Source: CAZJYI01 sp964550025
Lineage (GTDB): Bacteria > Verrucomicrobiota > Kiritimatiellia > UBA8416 > CAYOBW01
Direction: 5' to 3'
Assembly: GCA_964550025.1 (NCBI GenBank)
Contig: CAZJYI010000001.1
Location: 124,001 to 188,000 of the forward strand
Length of the DNA stretch: 64,000 nucleotides
The position numbers and the translations under genes were made by a program. Below the pieces are notes generated by a model, which saw only the letters and a program-made list of their open reading frames with translations, did not search any database and was not told where the DNA came from. Positions 33,107 through 42,487 of the stretch are shown here, one piece after another; position 1 is the stretch's first letter; every line of letters starts with the position of its first letter.

Positions 33107-36100
33107 TCAGTCATCCCCATCCACAACCCCGTCCAGATTCAGGTCCGCGTTGAGGTATCCGGTCTTGCCATGCGAGCGATGGACGATGTCGCGGTCCACG
33201 GGTGTGACGTCACCGTCGCCGTCTGCGTCGCCGGGGATCATGCCCCAGGCATCGCTGCCCAAACGCACGCATGCGTTCGCCCCGGGCCAACACCGATCCG
33301 GACCGGTGGTGAAGTCGTATGACGTGAAGCGTGCCAGGAACACGACGGGGGTGGCCGACATGACGGACAGGTGGTTGCGGTGCTTGAGTACCAGGTAATA
33401 GTCGTCGCCCTCCACCACCGGGACGGTTACGCCCGGGCTGCCGTCGGTGGCGACGATGTAACCGTCGTGTCGCAGAAACGCGCTCCTCGAGATGATCGGT
33501 GTGCTGTTCGTGCCCTCCTGCACTTGAACCAGAATCCAGTCGACCGCATTTGAGGGAATTCTCGGAACCGTCCGGGCATTGTCGGCATAGGGTGAGGTCA
33601 AGGGGATCCGGTCGGCGGCGAGGTCCGTGCGCATTTCGCCCGCGGCCTCGTAGGCACCCGCCAGGAACACCCTCGCACCCAGGACGAATGGTGTCTCGTA
33701 GGCGCCGATATCGACCGCACCGTTCAGGATTCGCGGGCCGCCGCCGAGATCGACGCCGTCAAACATCCACTCCTCGTTGCGGCCGGCGTCGATGCAGCGG
33801 GAGAAGGCCTGCAGACGGAAATCGCCCGCCGGCATATCCACGAAGCCCGGCGCATTCGTGAAGTTCCCCTCTCCGGCCGGCAGCGGCCATGTGCAGCACT
33901 GGTTGCAGTCACCTCTCTTCCAGTTGCTCCGCTCACGACTCTGCGACAACACATTGTAGTACATGATGGAGTTACGAGCCTTTGTGCCGTCCGTGCCTCC
34001 CGCTCCTTCTCCCGCCACGTTACCGACAATCGTGCAGCTCGCCGCCGTGCCCCAGTACGTCCCGCCCCCCGAGTTCGTTGCGGCGTTGCCCGTGATCAGC
34101 GAGTTCTCCACATTGGCCTGATCGGCGCCGCCGCCATGCAACCCCGCGCGATTGGTCGCGATCACGCATCGTCGAACCGCACCGCCGTGGACACCGCCTC
34201 CGCTGTATGCTGCCGAGTTGTCCCGAACCGTACACGTGAACAGGTCGCACTCGGACACACCGCCGCCGTTCCCGGCCGAATTGCCTTCGACCAGGCTGTC
34301 ACGCACCACGCAGACGTGCCCCCCGCCGCCCGAGACCGCCGTGTTGGAAGCGAGCACACTGGAGCCGACATCCGCGAAAGCCGTCCCGCCGCCGTTCGCG
34401 GCCCGATTGGCCCGTATGGCCGCGTCCCGCACAATTCCTCCGTATACGCCGCCACCGTACAGGGAAGCCTGGTTGCCGACGATCACGCAATTGGATACGA
34501 TGGCGCCACTTTCACACCATACGCCCCCGCCGCTGCGCTCCGTGTAAACGTCCCCCGTGGCGCGCGTGTGTCCGTTCGTGAGTGTGAACCCCACCAATCG
34601 CGCCCCTGCCGATACGATTGCACACCTCACGGCATTGCTTCCCACCGGGTCACGCCCCCGAATGACCGTCCGCGCGGGATCGCGATCGGTTGCCATCACC
34701 GTCAGCGGCTTCCACAAAGCGGCCCGGTTGTGCATTCCCCCGTACTCCCGCCCACCGTGCGTGTAGATGCCTGGCGCCACGAGTACGGTGCCACCGACGG
34801 CACAGGCGTCGATCGCGTCCTGGACATTGGTCGCGCCGGTCTCCCACGTCCCATACGGGAAGACGCCGCTGCCGCCCGGCGAGACGTAGTTCGTGAATCC
34901 GGCCGTTACGTGCACGGACACGGTCGCCGCGGCCGCCATCTCGTCGTTCCACGCATGGAGGACGATTTCGTAGTCACCCGCGGCCGAATACGCGTGCTCG
35001 GTGCGCCAGGAATGGCCGCTCACATCGCCATCGCCCCAACGCCACTCATAGCCGGCCGGCACGCCTTCGATGGCCGCCTCGACCCCCAGGGCGTGCCCCA
35101 CGACAACGTTGGTGTTTTCCAACACAATGGCGGCGTTCAGCACACCGGTCACGGAGCCCGGAATCACTTCATCACATCCCATATCCACGGTCCCGCCGTG
35201 GATACGGACGTCTCCGTCGATATCCCTGTCCGAAGCGGTGTAGCGGTTGTCGCCGGCGTCAACGCACGGAGAGGCCGCTACAATGTGCCCGTTGCTCAGC
35301 CCGACCAGACCGGGCAGGTTGGTGATGTTGCCGATTCCGGGAGGCAGCGGCAGGGAGCATGACGACTCCCATATGCAGGAGAACCCGTTCACGCCCGACC
35401 AGTTGTCCGTATCATGATCGCCCATGGCGGTATTGTAGTAGACGATGCTGTTGCGCAGACTTGCGGATTCCACGCCGCCGCCGACGTGGGCGCGATTGCC
35501 GGTAATCGTGCAGTTCGTGGCGTAGCCACCATTCATCCCCCCGCCCTTCTTGACCGCCTCGTTCCCGGTAAGCAGGCAGTTCTCAAGCGCCGCGTAGCTC
35601 GCGCCGCCGCCGTCCCATCCGGAGTCGTTGTCCATGATGATACAGCGCCGACTCTCGCCCCCAAAGACACCGCCCCCGTCGCTCGACGCGAAATTGTGGC
35701 GGACCGCCGATTCCTCGAGAACGCTCTCACTTGCCCCGCCGCCCCTGCTGCGCGATGAATTCCACTCGATCAGCGAATCGTGGACCGCGCAGTCATAGAC
35801 GCCGCCACCACCGAGTGTGCCGTAGTTGTTTCGCACCACGCAGCCGAGGACCCTTGCGGAACAGCAGCCGCTCCCCCGCCAGGCGGCCGTGTTGCTGCTG
35901 ATGACGCACTGCTCCACGACGCCGCCATACACCCCACCGCCGTACGCCTCGGACCGGCAACCGGACACGATGCAGTTGGACACGCTGCCACCCTCTTCAC
36001 ACCAGGCTCCCCCGCCGCTGCGGACCGTCTCTTCATCGCCCTGATCATCGGTGTATCCGCTCGTCAGCGTGAACCCCGCCAGACAAGCGCCCGCGGATAC

Positions 36101-39100
36101 ATAAGCGCAGCGCACGGCATCCGCCGGCCCACTACCCATAATCACGGTCTGCGCGGGGTCCGGATTCTCCGCGACCACGGTGAGCGGTTTCCACAACCCA
36201 ACCCGGCTCCGCGCACCGTGAATCTCGTACTCCCCGCCTGCGTAGATACCCGTGGCGACGAGAACCTCGCCACCGACGATGCACGCATCGATCGCGTCCT
36301 GGACATTCGTGGCCGCCGTTTCCCACGTGCTGTAGGGAGGAATGCCGCTGCCGCTCAGCGAAACGTAGTTGGTGAACCCCCGGTAGACCTTCACGCCCAC
36401 GGAGGCAGACGCCTGTCCCTCGTCGTTCCAGGCGCGAAGCACGACCTCGTATGTTCCCGCCGCCGAGTAAACGTGCGCGACGTCCCAGGCATTGCTGCTC
36501 ACCCACCCGTCCCCCCAGTCCCATGCGTAGGCCGTTGCCGCGCCGTCGATGGTCGCGCTCAGTTCCACGGCATCGCCTACGATCGCGTTCGTGTAGGGCG
36601 CCGCAATCGCCACGCTCAACTCGCCGGTCACGGAACCGGCGATCACTTCATCGCACCCGATGTCTACGGTCCCACCGTGGACTCGCGGCTCTCCGTCAAT
36701 GTCCGGGTAGGCGGGAGCGTGGCTGTTCTCGCCGGCGTTCACGCATGGCGAAACGGACACAATGTGGGGATTGTGCAACCCGATCAAACCCGGCCGGTTC
36801 GTGATATTTCCCGTACCGGCCGGCATCGGGGTTGTGCAGCAGTACGTGCAATTCCCGCCGCGCCAGTTCGCGCCCTGGCCGATAGCCCTGTTGCCGTACA
36901 CGATCGAGTTGCGGACCGTCCCGTAAATCGTCCCTCCACCGTCATCGCCGGCGGAGTTGTCCACAACCGTGCAGTTCGCAACCGTGCTGTCGTACGTACC
37001 GCCCCCGTCGCCCGACCGGTTCCGCGCAACGAAGCAGTTCTCGACGGTCGACTCATAGGCGCCGCCGCCGGCCCCCCGCGCCTCGTTGTCCACGATCCAG
37101 GATCGATGCACGGAACCGCGATAGGCGCCGCCGCCGTAGTTGTACGCCGAATTGCCGCGGAGCGTGCACCCGCGCACAATGGCATCCGAGGCGCCCCCGC
37201 CGCTGGATGCCTGGTTGCCGCTGATGACGCTGTCTGCAACCACCCCCCCATACACGCCACCGGCGTGCCAATGGGCCTCACAGCCTGTCACGACGCAATT
37301 CGACACCACGCCGCCCTCTTCGCACCACGCCCCGCCGCCGCTCTGCGCCTGGTATCGATCGCCGGACGTCTGCGTGTGACCGTTCGTCAAAGTGAAACCC
37401 ACCAATTCAGCCCCCGTCCTGACGTAGGCACACCGAACGGCATTCGTGCCAACCGGTCCGCTGCCCACGATCCGCGTCATGGCCGGGTCCGGGTCCGTCG
37501 CCCTGACCGTCACCGCCTTCCACAAGCCGATGCGGTTGCGGGTCCCATGCACCTCGTATGCTCCATGCTCGTACAAGCCCGGGGCGACCAGGACCGTGCC
37601 GCGGATGAAGTTCGCGTCGATCGCGTCCTGGATGTTCGTCGCGGCCGTCTCCCACGTCGCATAGGGCGGCACATTCCCCCCCGCCAGGGACACGTAGTTC
37701 GTGAACTCCCCCACAACGTGCACGCCTACCGTCGCGGCGGCGGCCGTCTCGTCGTTCCACGCCCACAGGACCACGTCGTAGTCGCCCCCCTCCGAATACA
37801 CGTGCCGCACCCGCCACGCGTTGCTGCTCACCCCCCCGTCACCCCAGTCCCAACTGTATCCGGTTGCGGCCCCGTCAATCCGTGCGGTCATCTCGATCTC
37901 GAATCCCGCCACAACGTTCGTTTCGCCCGCGAGGATCGACACGCTCAGCTCCCCCGTTACCGAGCCGGCAATGACTTCGTCGCAGCCCATATCGACCGCG
38001 GCGCCGTGAATCCGCGTCTGCCCGTCGATCTCCGTGCCCGCGGGTGCGTAGCCGTTGTTGCCGGCGTCGACACACGGCGACACCGCGACAATATGCGGAT
38101 TGCTCAACCCCACCAGTTCCGGTCGATTCGTGATGTTCCCCGTCCCTGCCGGCAGCGGCGTCGTGCAGCAGTAGCTGCAATTGTCGAACGTGTCGCGCCA
38201 GTTGTCCCCGACCACCACGGCGCGGTTGTAGTAGATGATGCAGTTGCGCGCCGTCGACCACTTGATCCCGCCCCCTTCCTCCTGGGCCAGGTTGCCGGTT
38301 ATCGTGCAGTTCACAACCGTACTCTTGAACACCCCCCCGCCCAACCACGTCGAGGTGTTGCCCGTAATCAGACAATTCTCGAGCAGGCAATCGTCCTCCG
38401 AGAATCCCGCGGCCCCGGCGCCGAGATTCGCCCGATTGCCCGAGAGAACACACCGTCGCGTTGTGCCGTCGTAGACTCCCCCACCCTCGCCGCCGTCGGC
38501 GGAATTCCCGCGAATCGTGGAACCCGAAACCACGCAATCCGCCGCCCCGCCGCCCTTGTATGCTGTGTTGCTTTCGATCAGGCTGCCGTCGACCACGGCG
38601 ATGTAGCACCCGCCGCCTTCGCCCGATGCCTCGTTGCCGCTGACCGCACTGTCCGCGACGCGACCGTGTGCGCAGCCGCCCCCCTTGTTGGCGTGGTTCC
38701 CGCGAATCACACTGTCGACGACAAGCCCGCCATACACACCGCCGCCTTGCGATTGCGCGTGGCACGCCGTGACCAGGCAGTTGAAAACCGTACCACCGGC
38801 CTCGCACCACGCGCCGCCGCCGCTCATTTCATTTTCGGCATCGCCCCACCGCTCCGTATATCCGCCGCTGAGCGTGAAGCCGGAGAGCACGGCGCCTTCG
38901 CCTACGTACGCGCAACGAACCGCGTCGGTCCCCAGGGGCCCGCGGCCCTCAATCACCGTGCCGCCCTCCGCCGGGTTCTCGGCCAGGACCGTGACCGGCT
39001 TCCAGATGTGGACGCGGTTGCGCATGCCGCGGACCTCGCACTCCCCCGCCCGGTACGTCCCCTCCGTGACCAGTACCGTCCCACCGACCAGGCACGCGTC

Positions 39101-40750
39101 GATCGCGTCCTGGATGTTGGTTGCGGCCGTCAGTCGATTCGTGTAAGGCCGGATTCCGCCGCCGCCGGCGCTCACGTAGTTCGTGAATGCGGCGACGACG
39201 TGCACGGCCACGGTCGCCGAAGCGTGCGTCTCGTCGTTCCAGGCTTGCAGCACTACCTCATACTGCCCCCCGCTCCTGTAGACGTGACTCGCGGAATGAC
39301 GGTTGCTGGTTACGCTCCCGTCGCCCCAGTCCCATTCGGTTGCCGTCGCTCTCCCATCAATCAGCGCGCGAAAGTAAAGTTCGGCACCCGCAGCGACGTT
39401 CGTCCAGTCAGTCGCGACCGCTACACTCAGCCCGCCCACGGCCGCTCCTGGAATGAACTCGTCACACCCGATATCCACGCGTCCCCCGTGCACGCGTTCC
39501 TCGCCGTCGATGTCCCTGCCTTCCGGCGCCAGTTCGTCGCTTCCCATGTTCCGGCAAGGTGAAACGGGCAGTATGTGCGGGTTGTTCAGCGCCACCAGGA
39601 AGGGCCGATTGGTGACGTGACCGGTCCCGTTCGGTCGCGGCATCGTGCAGCAGTACTCGTACGATCCTGCATCGTAGTTGTCTCCGCTGCGCGCGGCCTT
39701 GTTGTGGTAGATAATGGAATTGCGGACCGTAGAGAATCTCACCCCGCCGCCGTACTCCTTGGCGCGGTTGTCGACAATCGTGCAGTTCACGACCGTCCCC
39801 CGCCAGGTTCCGCCGCCTGAATCGGCCTCGTTCCCGGCAATCAGGCAGTTTTCGAGAACGAGCGAGGCACCGCCGCCGCCGTTTGCCGCAGCGTTTCCCA
39901 CGATCAGGCACTGCCGCGCCGTGCCGGCGCAGACGCCGCCGCCGGAACCGTGACCCGTGCTGGCATTGCCGCGAATCGTACAACGCACGAGATCGCTGAA
40001 GGCAGCGCCGGCCCCCGAATGGGGCGTTGCGTTGCTCGAGATCAGGCTGTCATAGACGGCGCCGCCGTACACGCCGCCGCCATATCCCGTGTTGCCCGTA
40101 AACACGCAGTTGCTTGCCAGGCAATCCGCGGCTCCGCCGCCGGCATCTGCCGCATTCCCTCGGCAAACGCTGTCCAGCAACGTGCCGCCATACGCGCCGC
40201 CACCCCGGGACGCCGCCTTGCATCCCGCCATCACGCAGTTGGATACGACACCGCCGTTCGAACACCAGGCGCCGCCCCCGCTGTTCCAGCTCGTCGGTTG
40301 CCCGATCCCCGACCGGGTATGGCCGTTCGTCAGCAGAAAGCCGGACAGCATCGCGCCGTCACCGACGTACGCGCAACGGATTGCCGTGTCCCCCACCAGA
40401 CCGCGCCCGACAACAACCGTCACGTCGGGCCCATTGACGCTTCGCACGGTAACGGCATTGGTCAGCGCCACGCGGTTGTCCGCGCCGTCAACGAACCGGC
40501 TCCCCACGTCATACACGCCGTTGCTGACCAGAATCGTGTCGTTGCTCTCGGCCACATCGATCGCGGCCTGGATCGTCACCGCGGCGCCGGCCCAGTTGGT
40601 AAACGGGGGCGAATGCCCGCCATGCGGGGAGACGTAATGAACGTCGGCGAAAGCGGCGGTGAGCGGCAGGTAGCAGGCGGCGAGAGCGAGCACCGCCCGC
40701 CATCGTGCGTCTGACACCAAACGTCGAACACCCAACACCCAGCATTCCAT
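33107..40750 (-). CDS. Giant secreted protein: five beta-helix modules joined by PKD domains, dockerin-like C-terminus
   Basis: The 2547-residue product starts at ATG 40750, 7 nt after GGGAGG. A signal peptide (VLALAACYLPLTAAFA) is followed by five repeats of about 440-500 residues, beginning near 37, 520, 1015, 1457 and 1950. Each opens with a YVS...TNIQDAID block, then right-handed parallel beta-helix rungs rich in GGGA, VSNCVV and RGNSA, and closes with NCTITGN and GNITNRP. Four PKD-like domains (WDWGDG, near 470, 967, 1410 and 1903) separate them. A unique beta domain (2350-2500) and DADGDGDVTPVDRD...DLNLDGVVDGDD, a dockerin-type duplicated Ca loop, end the protein. It is likely an adhesin or polysaccharide-binding or -degrading surface protein. 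No anchoring motif is recognised. Confidence 0.9.
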   Translation of the reverse strand: MECWVLGVRRLVSDARWRAVLALAACYLPLTAAFADVHYVSPHGGHSPPFTNWAGAAVTIQAAIDVAESNDTILVSNGVYDVGSRFVDGADNRVALTNAVTVRSVNGPDVTVVVGRGLVGDTAIRCAYVGDGAMLSGFLLTNGHTRSGIGQPTSWNSGGGAWCSNGGVVSNCVMAGCKAASRGGGAYGGTLLDSVCRGNAADAGGGAADCLASNCVFTGNTGYGGGVYGGAVYDSLISSNATPHSGAGAAFSDLVRCTIRGNASTGHGSGGGVCAGTARQCLIVGNAAANGGGGASLVLENCLIAGNEADSGGGTWRGTVVNCTIVDNRAKEYGGGVRFSTVRNSIIYHNKAARSGDNYDAGSYEYCCTMPRPNGTGHVTNRPFLVALNNPHILPVSPCRNMGSDELAPEGRDIDGEERVHGGRVDIGCDEFIPGAAVGGLSVAVATDWTNVAAGAELYFRALIDGRATATEWDWGDGSVTSNRHSASHVYRSGGQYEVVLQAWNDETHASATVAVHVVAAFTNYVSAGGGGIRPYTNRLTAATNIQDAIDACLVGGTVLVTEGTYRAGECEVRGMRNRVHIWKPVTVLAENPAEGGTVIEGRGPLGTDAVRCAYVGEGAVLSGFTLSGGYTERWGDAENEMSGGGAWCEAGGTVFNCLVTACHAQSQGGGVYGGLVVDSVIRGNHANKGGGCAHGRVADSAVSGNEASGEGGGCYIAVVDGSLIESNTAYKGGGAADCVVSGSTIRGNSADGGEGGGVYDGTTRRCVLSGNRANLGAGAAGFSEDDCLLENCLITGNTSTWLGGGVFKSTVVNCTITGNLAQEEGGGIKWSTARNCIIYYNRAVVVGDNWRDTFDNCSYCCTTPLPAGTGNITNRPELVGLSNPHIVAVSPCVDAGNNGYAPAGTEIDGQTRIHGAAVDMGCDEVIAGSVTGELSVSILAGETNVVAGFEIEMTARIDGAATGYSWDWGDGGVSSNAWRVRHVYSEGGDYDVVLWAWNDETAAAATVGVHVVGEFTNYVSLAGGNVPPYATWETAATNIQDAIDANFIRGTVLVAPGLYEHGAYEVHGTRNRIGLWKAVTVRATDPDPAMTRIVGSGPVGTNAVRCAYVRTGAELVGFTLTNGHTQTSGDRYQAQSGGGAWCEEGGVVSNCVVTGCEAHWHAGGVYGGVVADSVISGNQASSGGGASDAIVRGCTLRGNSAYNYGGGAYRGSVHRSWIVDNEARGAGGGAYESTVENCFVARNRSGDGGGTYDSTVANCTVVDNSAGDDGGGTIYGTVRNSIVYGNRAIGQGANWRGGNCTYCCTTPMPAGTGNITNRPGLIGLHNPHIVSVSPCVNAGENSHAPAYPDIDGEPRVHGGTVDIGCDEVIAGSVTGELSVAIAAPYTNAIVGDAVELSATIDGAATAYAWDWGDGWVSSNAWDVAHVYSAAGTYEVVLRAWNDEGQASASVGVKVYRGFTNYVSLSGSGIPPYSTWETAATNVQDAIDACIVGGEVLVATGIYAGGEYEIHGARSRVGLWKPLTVVAENPDPAQTVIMGSGPADAVRCAYVSAGACLAGFTLTSGYTDDQGDEETVRSGGGAWCEEGGSVSNCIVSGCRSEAYGGGVYGGVVEQCVISSNTAAWRGSGCCSARVLGCVVRNNYGTLGGGGVYDCAVHDSLIEWNSSRSRGGGASESVLEESAVRHNFASSDGGGVFGGESRRCIIMDNDSGWDGGGASYAALENCLLTGNEAVKKGGGMNGGYATNCTITGNRAHVGGGVESASLRNSIVYYNTAMGDHDTDNWSGVNGFSCIWESSCSLPLPPGIGNITNLPGLVGLSNGHIVAASPCVDAGDNRYTASDRDIDGDVRIHGGTVDMGCDEVIPGSVTGVLNAAIVLENTNVVVGHALGVEAAIEGVPAGYEWRWGDGDVSGHSWRTEHAYSAAGDYEIVLHAWNDEMAAAATVSVHVTAGFTNYVSPGGSGVFPYGTWETGATNVQDAIDACAVGGTVLVAPGIYTHGGREYGGMHNRAALWKPLTVMATDRDPARTVIRGRDPVGSNAVRCAIVSAGARLVGFTLTNGHTRATGDVYTERSGGGVWCESGAIVSNCVIVGNQASLYGGGVYGGIVRDAAIRANRAANGGGTAFADVGSSVLASNTAVSGGGGHVCVVRDSLVEGNSAGNGGGVSECDLFTCTVRDNSAAYSGGGVHGGAVRRCVIATNRAGLHGGGADQANVENSLITGNAATNSGGGTYWGTAASCTIVGNVAGEGAGGTDGTKARNSIMYYNVLSQSRERSNWKRGDCNQCCTWPLPAGEGNFTNAPGFVDMPAGDFRLQAFSRCIDAGRNEEWMFDGVDLGGGPRILNGAVDIGAYETPFVLGARVFLAGAYEAAGEMRTDLAADRIPLTSPYADNARTVPRIPSNAVDWILVQVQEGTNSTPIISRSAFLRHDGYIVATDGSPGVTVPVVEGDDYYLVLKHRNHLSVMSATPVVFLARFTSYDFTTGPDRCWPGANACVRLGSDAWGMIPGDADGDGDVTPVDRDIVHRSHGKTGYLNADLNLDGVVDGDD
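40715..40749. repeat. Degenerate heptanucleotide tract D
   Basis: Five 7-bp units (CACCAAA, CGTCGAA, CACCCAA, CACCCAG, CATTCCA on the plus strand). They encode the first residues of the giant protein on the minus strand and include part of its start codon. Confidence 0.65.
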
Positions 40751-41094
40751 GCGAAGGCCTCCCGACTCTACCTCTTAAACGGGTGCCATCGAACGCCGTC
40801 TCCCCGTCCCCGTCACGACGTGGCCACCCAAACTTGCAGTCTGGGATTCTACGGCACCACGCGCGGCGAAGTCGAGCGATACTCGACGACCGAGCCAACC
40901 GCTCGTCCCTTTCCTCGATCGCGGCTCGCCAGCGCGTGACGGCCTTGGCGGGGTAGACGCCCGGCACCGCGCAGGACTGAGCGCGGTTGAGGGGGGAAAA
41001 GGAAGGCGGACAGGCAGACGGCTACGGATCACGAGAAAGACCCCTCCGTCGTTCGCACGCAGGTGTGGGATTGAGTAAGTGGGTCGACGAAGTG
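40751..41094. other. Gene-free stretch
   Basis: Divergent intergenic region between the giant protein and the toxin-antitoxin pair. It contains the ribosome binding site of the giant gene (near 40758-40763). I see no ORF with a recognisable product and no strong repeat. Confidence 0.6.
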
Positions 41095-41123
41095 TTGACA
41101 TAGTCAGGTACATGTCCTACTAT
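41095..41123 (+). promoter_or_regulatory. Strong sigma-70 promoter of the toxin-antitoxin operon
   Basis: Perfect TTGACA (41095-41100), 17-bp spacer, TACTAT (41118-41123). The expected transcription start is about 41129-41131, at or next to the ATG at 41130. Confidence 0.7.
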
Positions 41124-41129
41124 ATGTCT

Positions 41130-41384
41130 ATGAAGTATGGAGGCATAGAGAAGGCAAACATCGGCATGGTGAAGGAGCACTTCAGCGCCTATGTGACCAA
41201 GGCCGAACACGGTGAATCGACGGTCATTTGCCGGCGCAACCGTCCTGTGGCGGAAATTGTACCCGTGAAACGCATCCCTGATTCGAACCGCACACGCTTG
41301 GGGTCCGCACGGGGAAGCGTAGTCGTGAAGTGCGACCTCAACGCACCCGCGATCGACGTGACGGACTGGGACATGCTGTCGTGA
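41130..41384 (+). CDS. Type II antitoxin, Phd/YefM family
   Basis: The 84-residue protein (start ATG 41130) has the Phd/YefM fold signature EKANIGMVKEHFSAYVTKAE, followed by ESTVICRRNRPVAEIVPV, the DNA-binding and dimer part. The C-terminal ~35 residues (from about RIPDSNRT) should wrap and neutralise the toxin. ATG at 41112 and 41124 are in frame, but the promoter -10 box at 41118-41123 overlaps them, which favours 41130 and possibly a leaderless mRNA. The stop overlaps the toxin start as GTGA, the usual coupling in these operons. Autorepression through the promoter is expected from the family. Confidence 0.9.
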   Translation: MKYGGIEKANIGMVKEHFSAYVTKAEHGESTVICRRNRPVAEIVPVKRIPDSNRTRLGSARGSVVVKCDLNAPAIDVTDWDMLS

Positions 41385-41773
41385 GCATCATCCTCGACAC
41401 GTGTGCGATGATCTGGTGTGTTTCAGACCCGGAGGAATTGTCGCCCGAGGCACGGGCAGCCGTCCAGGCGCCCGGGGCACGCGTTTTCGTTTCGGCAATC
41501 AGTTGCGCCGAAGTGGCATGCCTGGCGGAGACGGGGAGGATCCTCGTCATGCCTCACTGGCGGCCGTGGTTCAACCAGGCCATCGCCGATAACGGCTGGT
41601 CCGTTCTCGAGATCGATCTGCTCACGGTGCAGGAGGCTTTCTCTCTGCCGGGAGAGTTCCATCGCGACCCGGCGGATCGTCTTATCGTCGCGGCGGCCAG
41701 AGTCAACCAACTGCATGTCGTCACGTCCGATCGAAAGATACGCGACTACCCGCACGTGGCGAGCATCTGGTAG
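41381..41773 (+). CDS. Type II toxin, PIN-domain ribonuclease (VapC type)
   Basis: The 130-residue protein starts at GTG 41381 with SIILDTCAMIW, the first catalytic Asp of the PIN domain. SAISCAEVACLA carries the conserved Glu, RDPADRLIVAAA the central acidic residues, and LHVVTSDRKIRDY the last Asp. All four acidic positions of an active PIN nuclease are present, so it is probably functional. VapC-type toxins cleave tRNA or rRNA when the antitoxin is degraded. It is paired with a Phd/YefM antitoxin, a common combination. Confidence 0.93.
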   Translation: MSIILDTCAMIWCVSDPEELSPEARAAVQAPGARVFVSAISCAEVACLAETGRILVMPHWRPWFNQAIADNGWSVLEIDLLTVQEAFSLPGEFHRDPADRLIVAAARVNQLHVVTSDRKIRDYPHVASIW

Positions 41774-41816
41774 GCGTCACAGCCCGGGGTCAAGGGGCCC
41801 GGGGTCGAGCCTGGAT

Positions 41817-42119
41817 TTAAGACTTAGCTGGACGAAGCGACAGCAAGCCTGAGTCAGCCGATCGGGGCGTCGTGGCGTTGGCGTCCTGGTCGACGTTGGG
41901 AACGATCACCACGGTCTTCCCCGTGTCGTACAGAGCCCGCATGACCGACCAGCTCGTGTGTTTCCCGGTGAGAAACGTGATGACTTTGTCCGTTGCGGCT
42001 TCCCATCGGTCGCGAGCTTGCTCGGCCTCGGCGGAGGGAAACCATGAAAGGCCCAAAAAACCCTCAACGAACACTTCGCCGTCAAGGTAGATACACGACC
42101 ATTTGGTGCTTTGTCTCAT
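41817..42119 (-). CDS. Small hypothetical protein
   Basis: The 100-residue ORF starts at ATG 42119 with AAAGG about 10 nt upstream. I do not recognise it. It has a mixed alpha/beta composition: CIYLDGEVFVEGFLGLSWF, a charged helix AEAEQARDRWEAATDKVITFL, then SVMRALYDTGKTVVIVPNVD. The last part faintly recalls the start of M91/NleD-like or Rhs-tip effector domains, but no HExxH zinc motif follows, so this could be a decayed fragment. It converges on the VapC gene. Confidence 0.45.
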   Translation of the reverse strand: MRQSTKWSCIYLDGEVFVEGFLGLSWFPSAEAEQARDRWEAATDKVITFLTGKHTSWSVMRALYDTGKTVVIVPNVDQDANATTPRSADSGLLSLRPAKS

Positions 42120-42452
42120 GACAACGGCCTTTCATCTGACGGTCGGAACCCACATTCAGCCGATGCAGAGCCTTCGGCGGACGGCGCTGGTAGACAGCCG
42201 GCGACTCCCTCCCCGATCAACGACTCATTTCCTGGATAGATGAATCTTGCCACAACAAGGGTGGTAAACCAAATAGGAATTCGTCATCTCGAGATCCCGG
42301 CAGGGTTGAGCCCGCAAGATTGTAAACTCCATTCTCAAGGTGGAACCCTGCTGGGAGCCTGGCACCGGGGCGGCCATGTCGTGCGCGTGCTCGGCAGGCG
42401 CAACCCAAGTCCCTCTTTCTCTGCGATCTTTGCGCTCTATGTGGTTGAACTG
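42120..42452. other. Gene-free stretch
   Basis: About 330 bp without a credible gene. It contains CTCTGCGATCTTTGCGCTC near 42419, a type of low-complexity sequence also seen near 2910 and 14925. Nothing else is recognised. Confidence 0.55.
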
Positions 42453-42487
42453 CTCACTGCCCACTGCCCGCCGCTGACTGCCGCAGG
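42453..42487. repeat. Degenerate heptanucleotide tract E
   Basis: Five 7-bp units: CTCACTG, CCCACTG, CCCGCCG, CTGACTG, CCGCAGG. It includes the stop codon and last codons of the minus-strand hydrolase. Confidence 0.65.

Noticed and set aside
35780..39562. A 1260-codon ORF on the plus strand opposite the giant beta-helix gene
   Set aside because: It is a shadow of the GC-rich repeat modules on the other strand. It has no start signal, is rich in Arg/His/Pro, and its pattern follows the repeats of the real gene.
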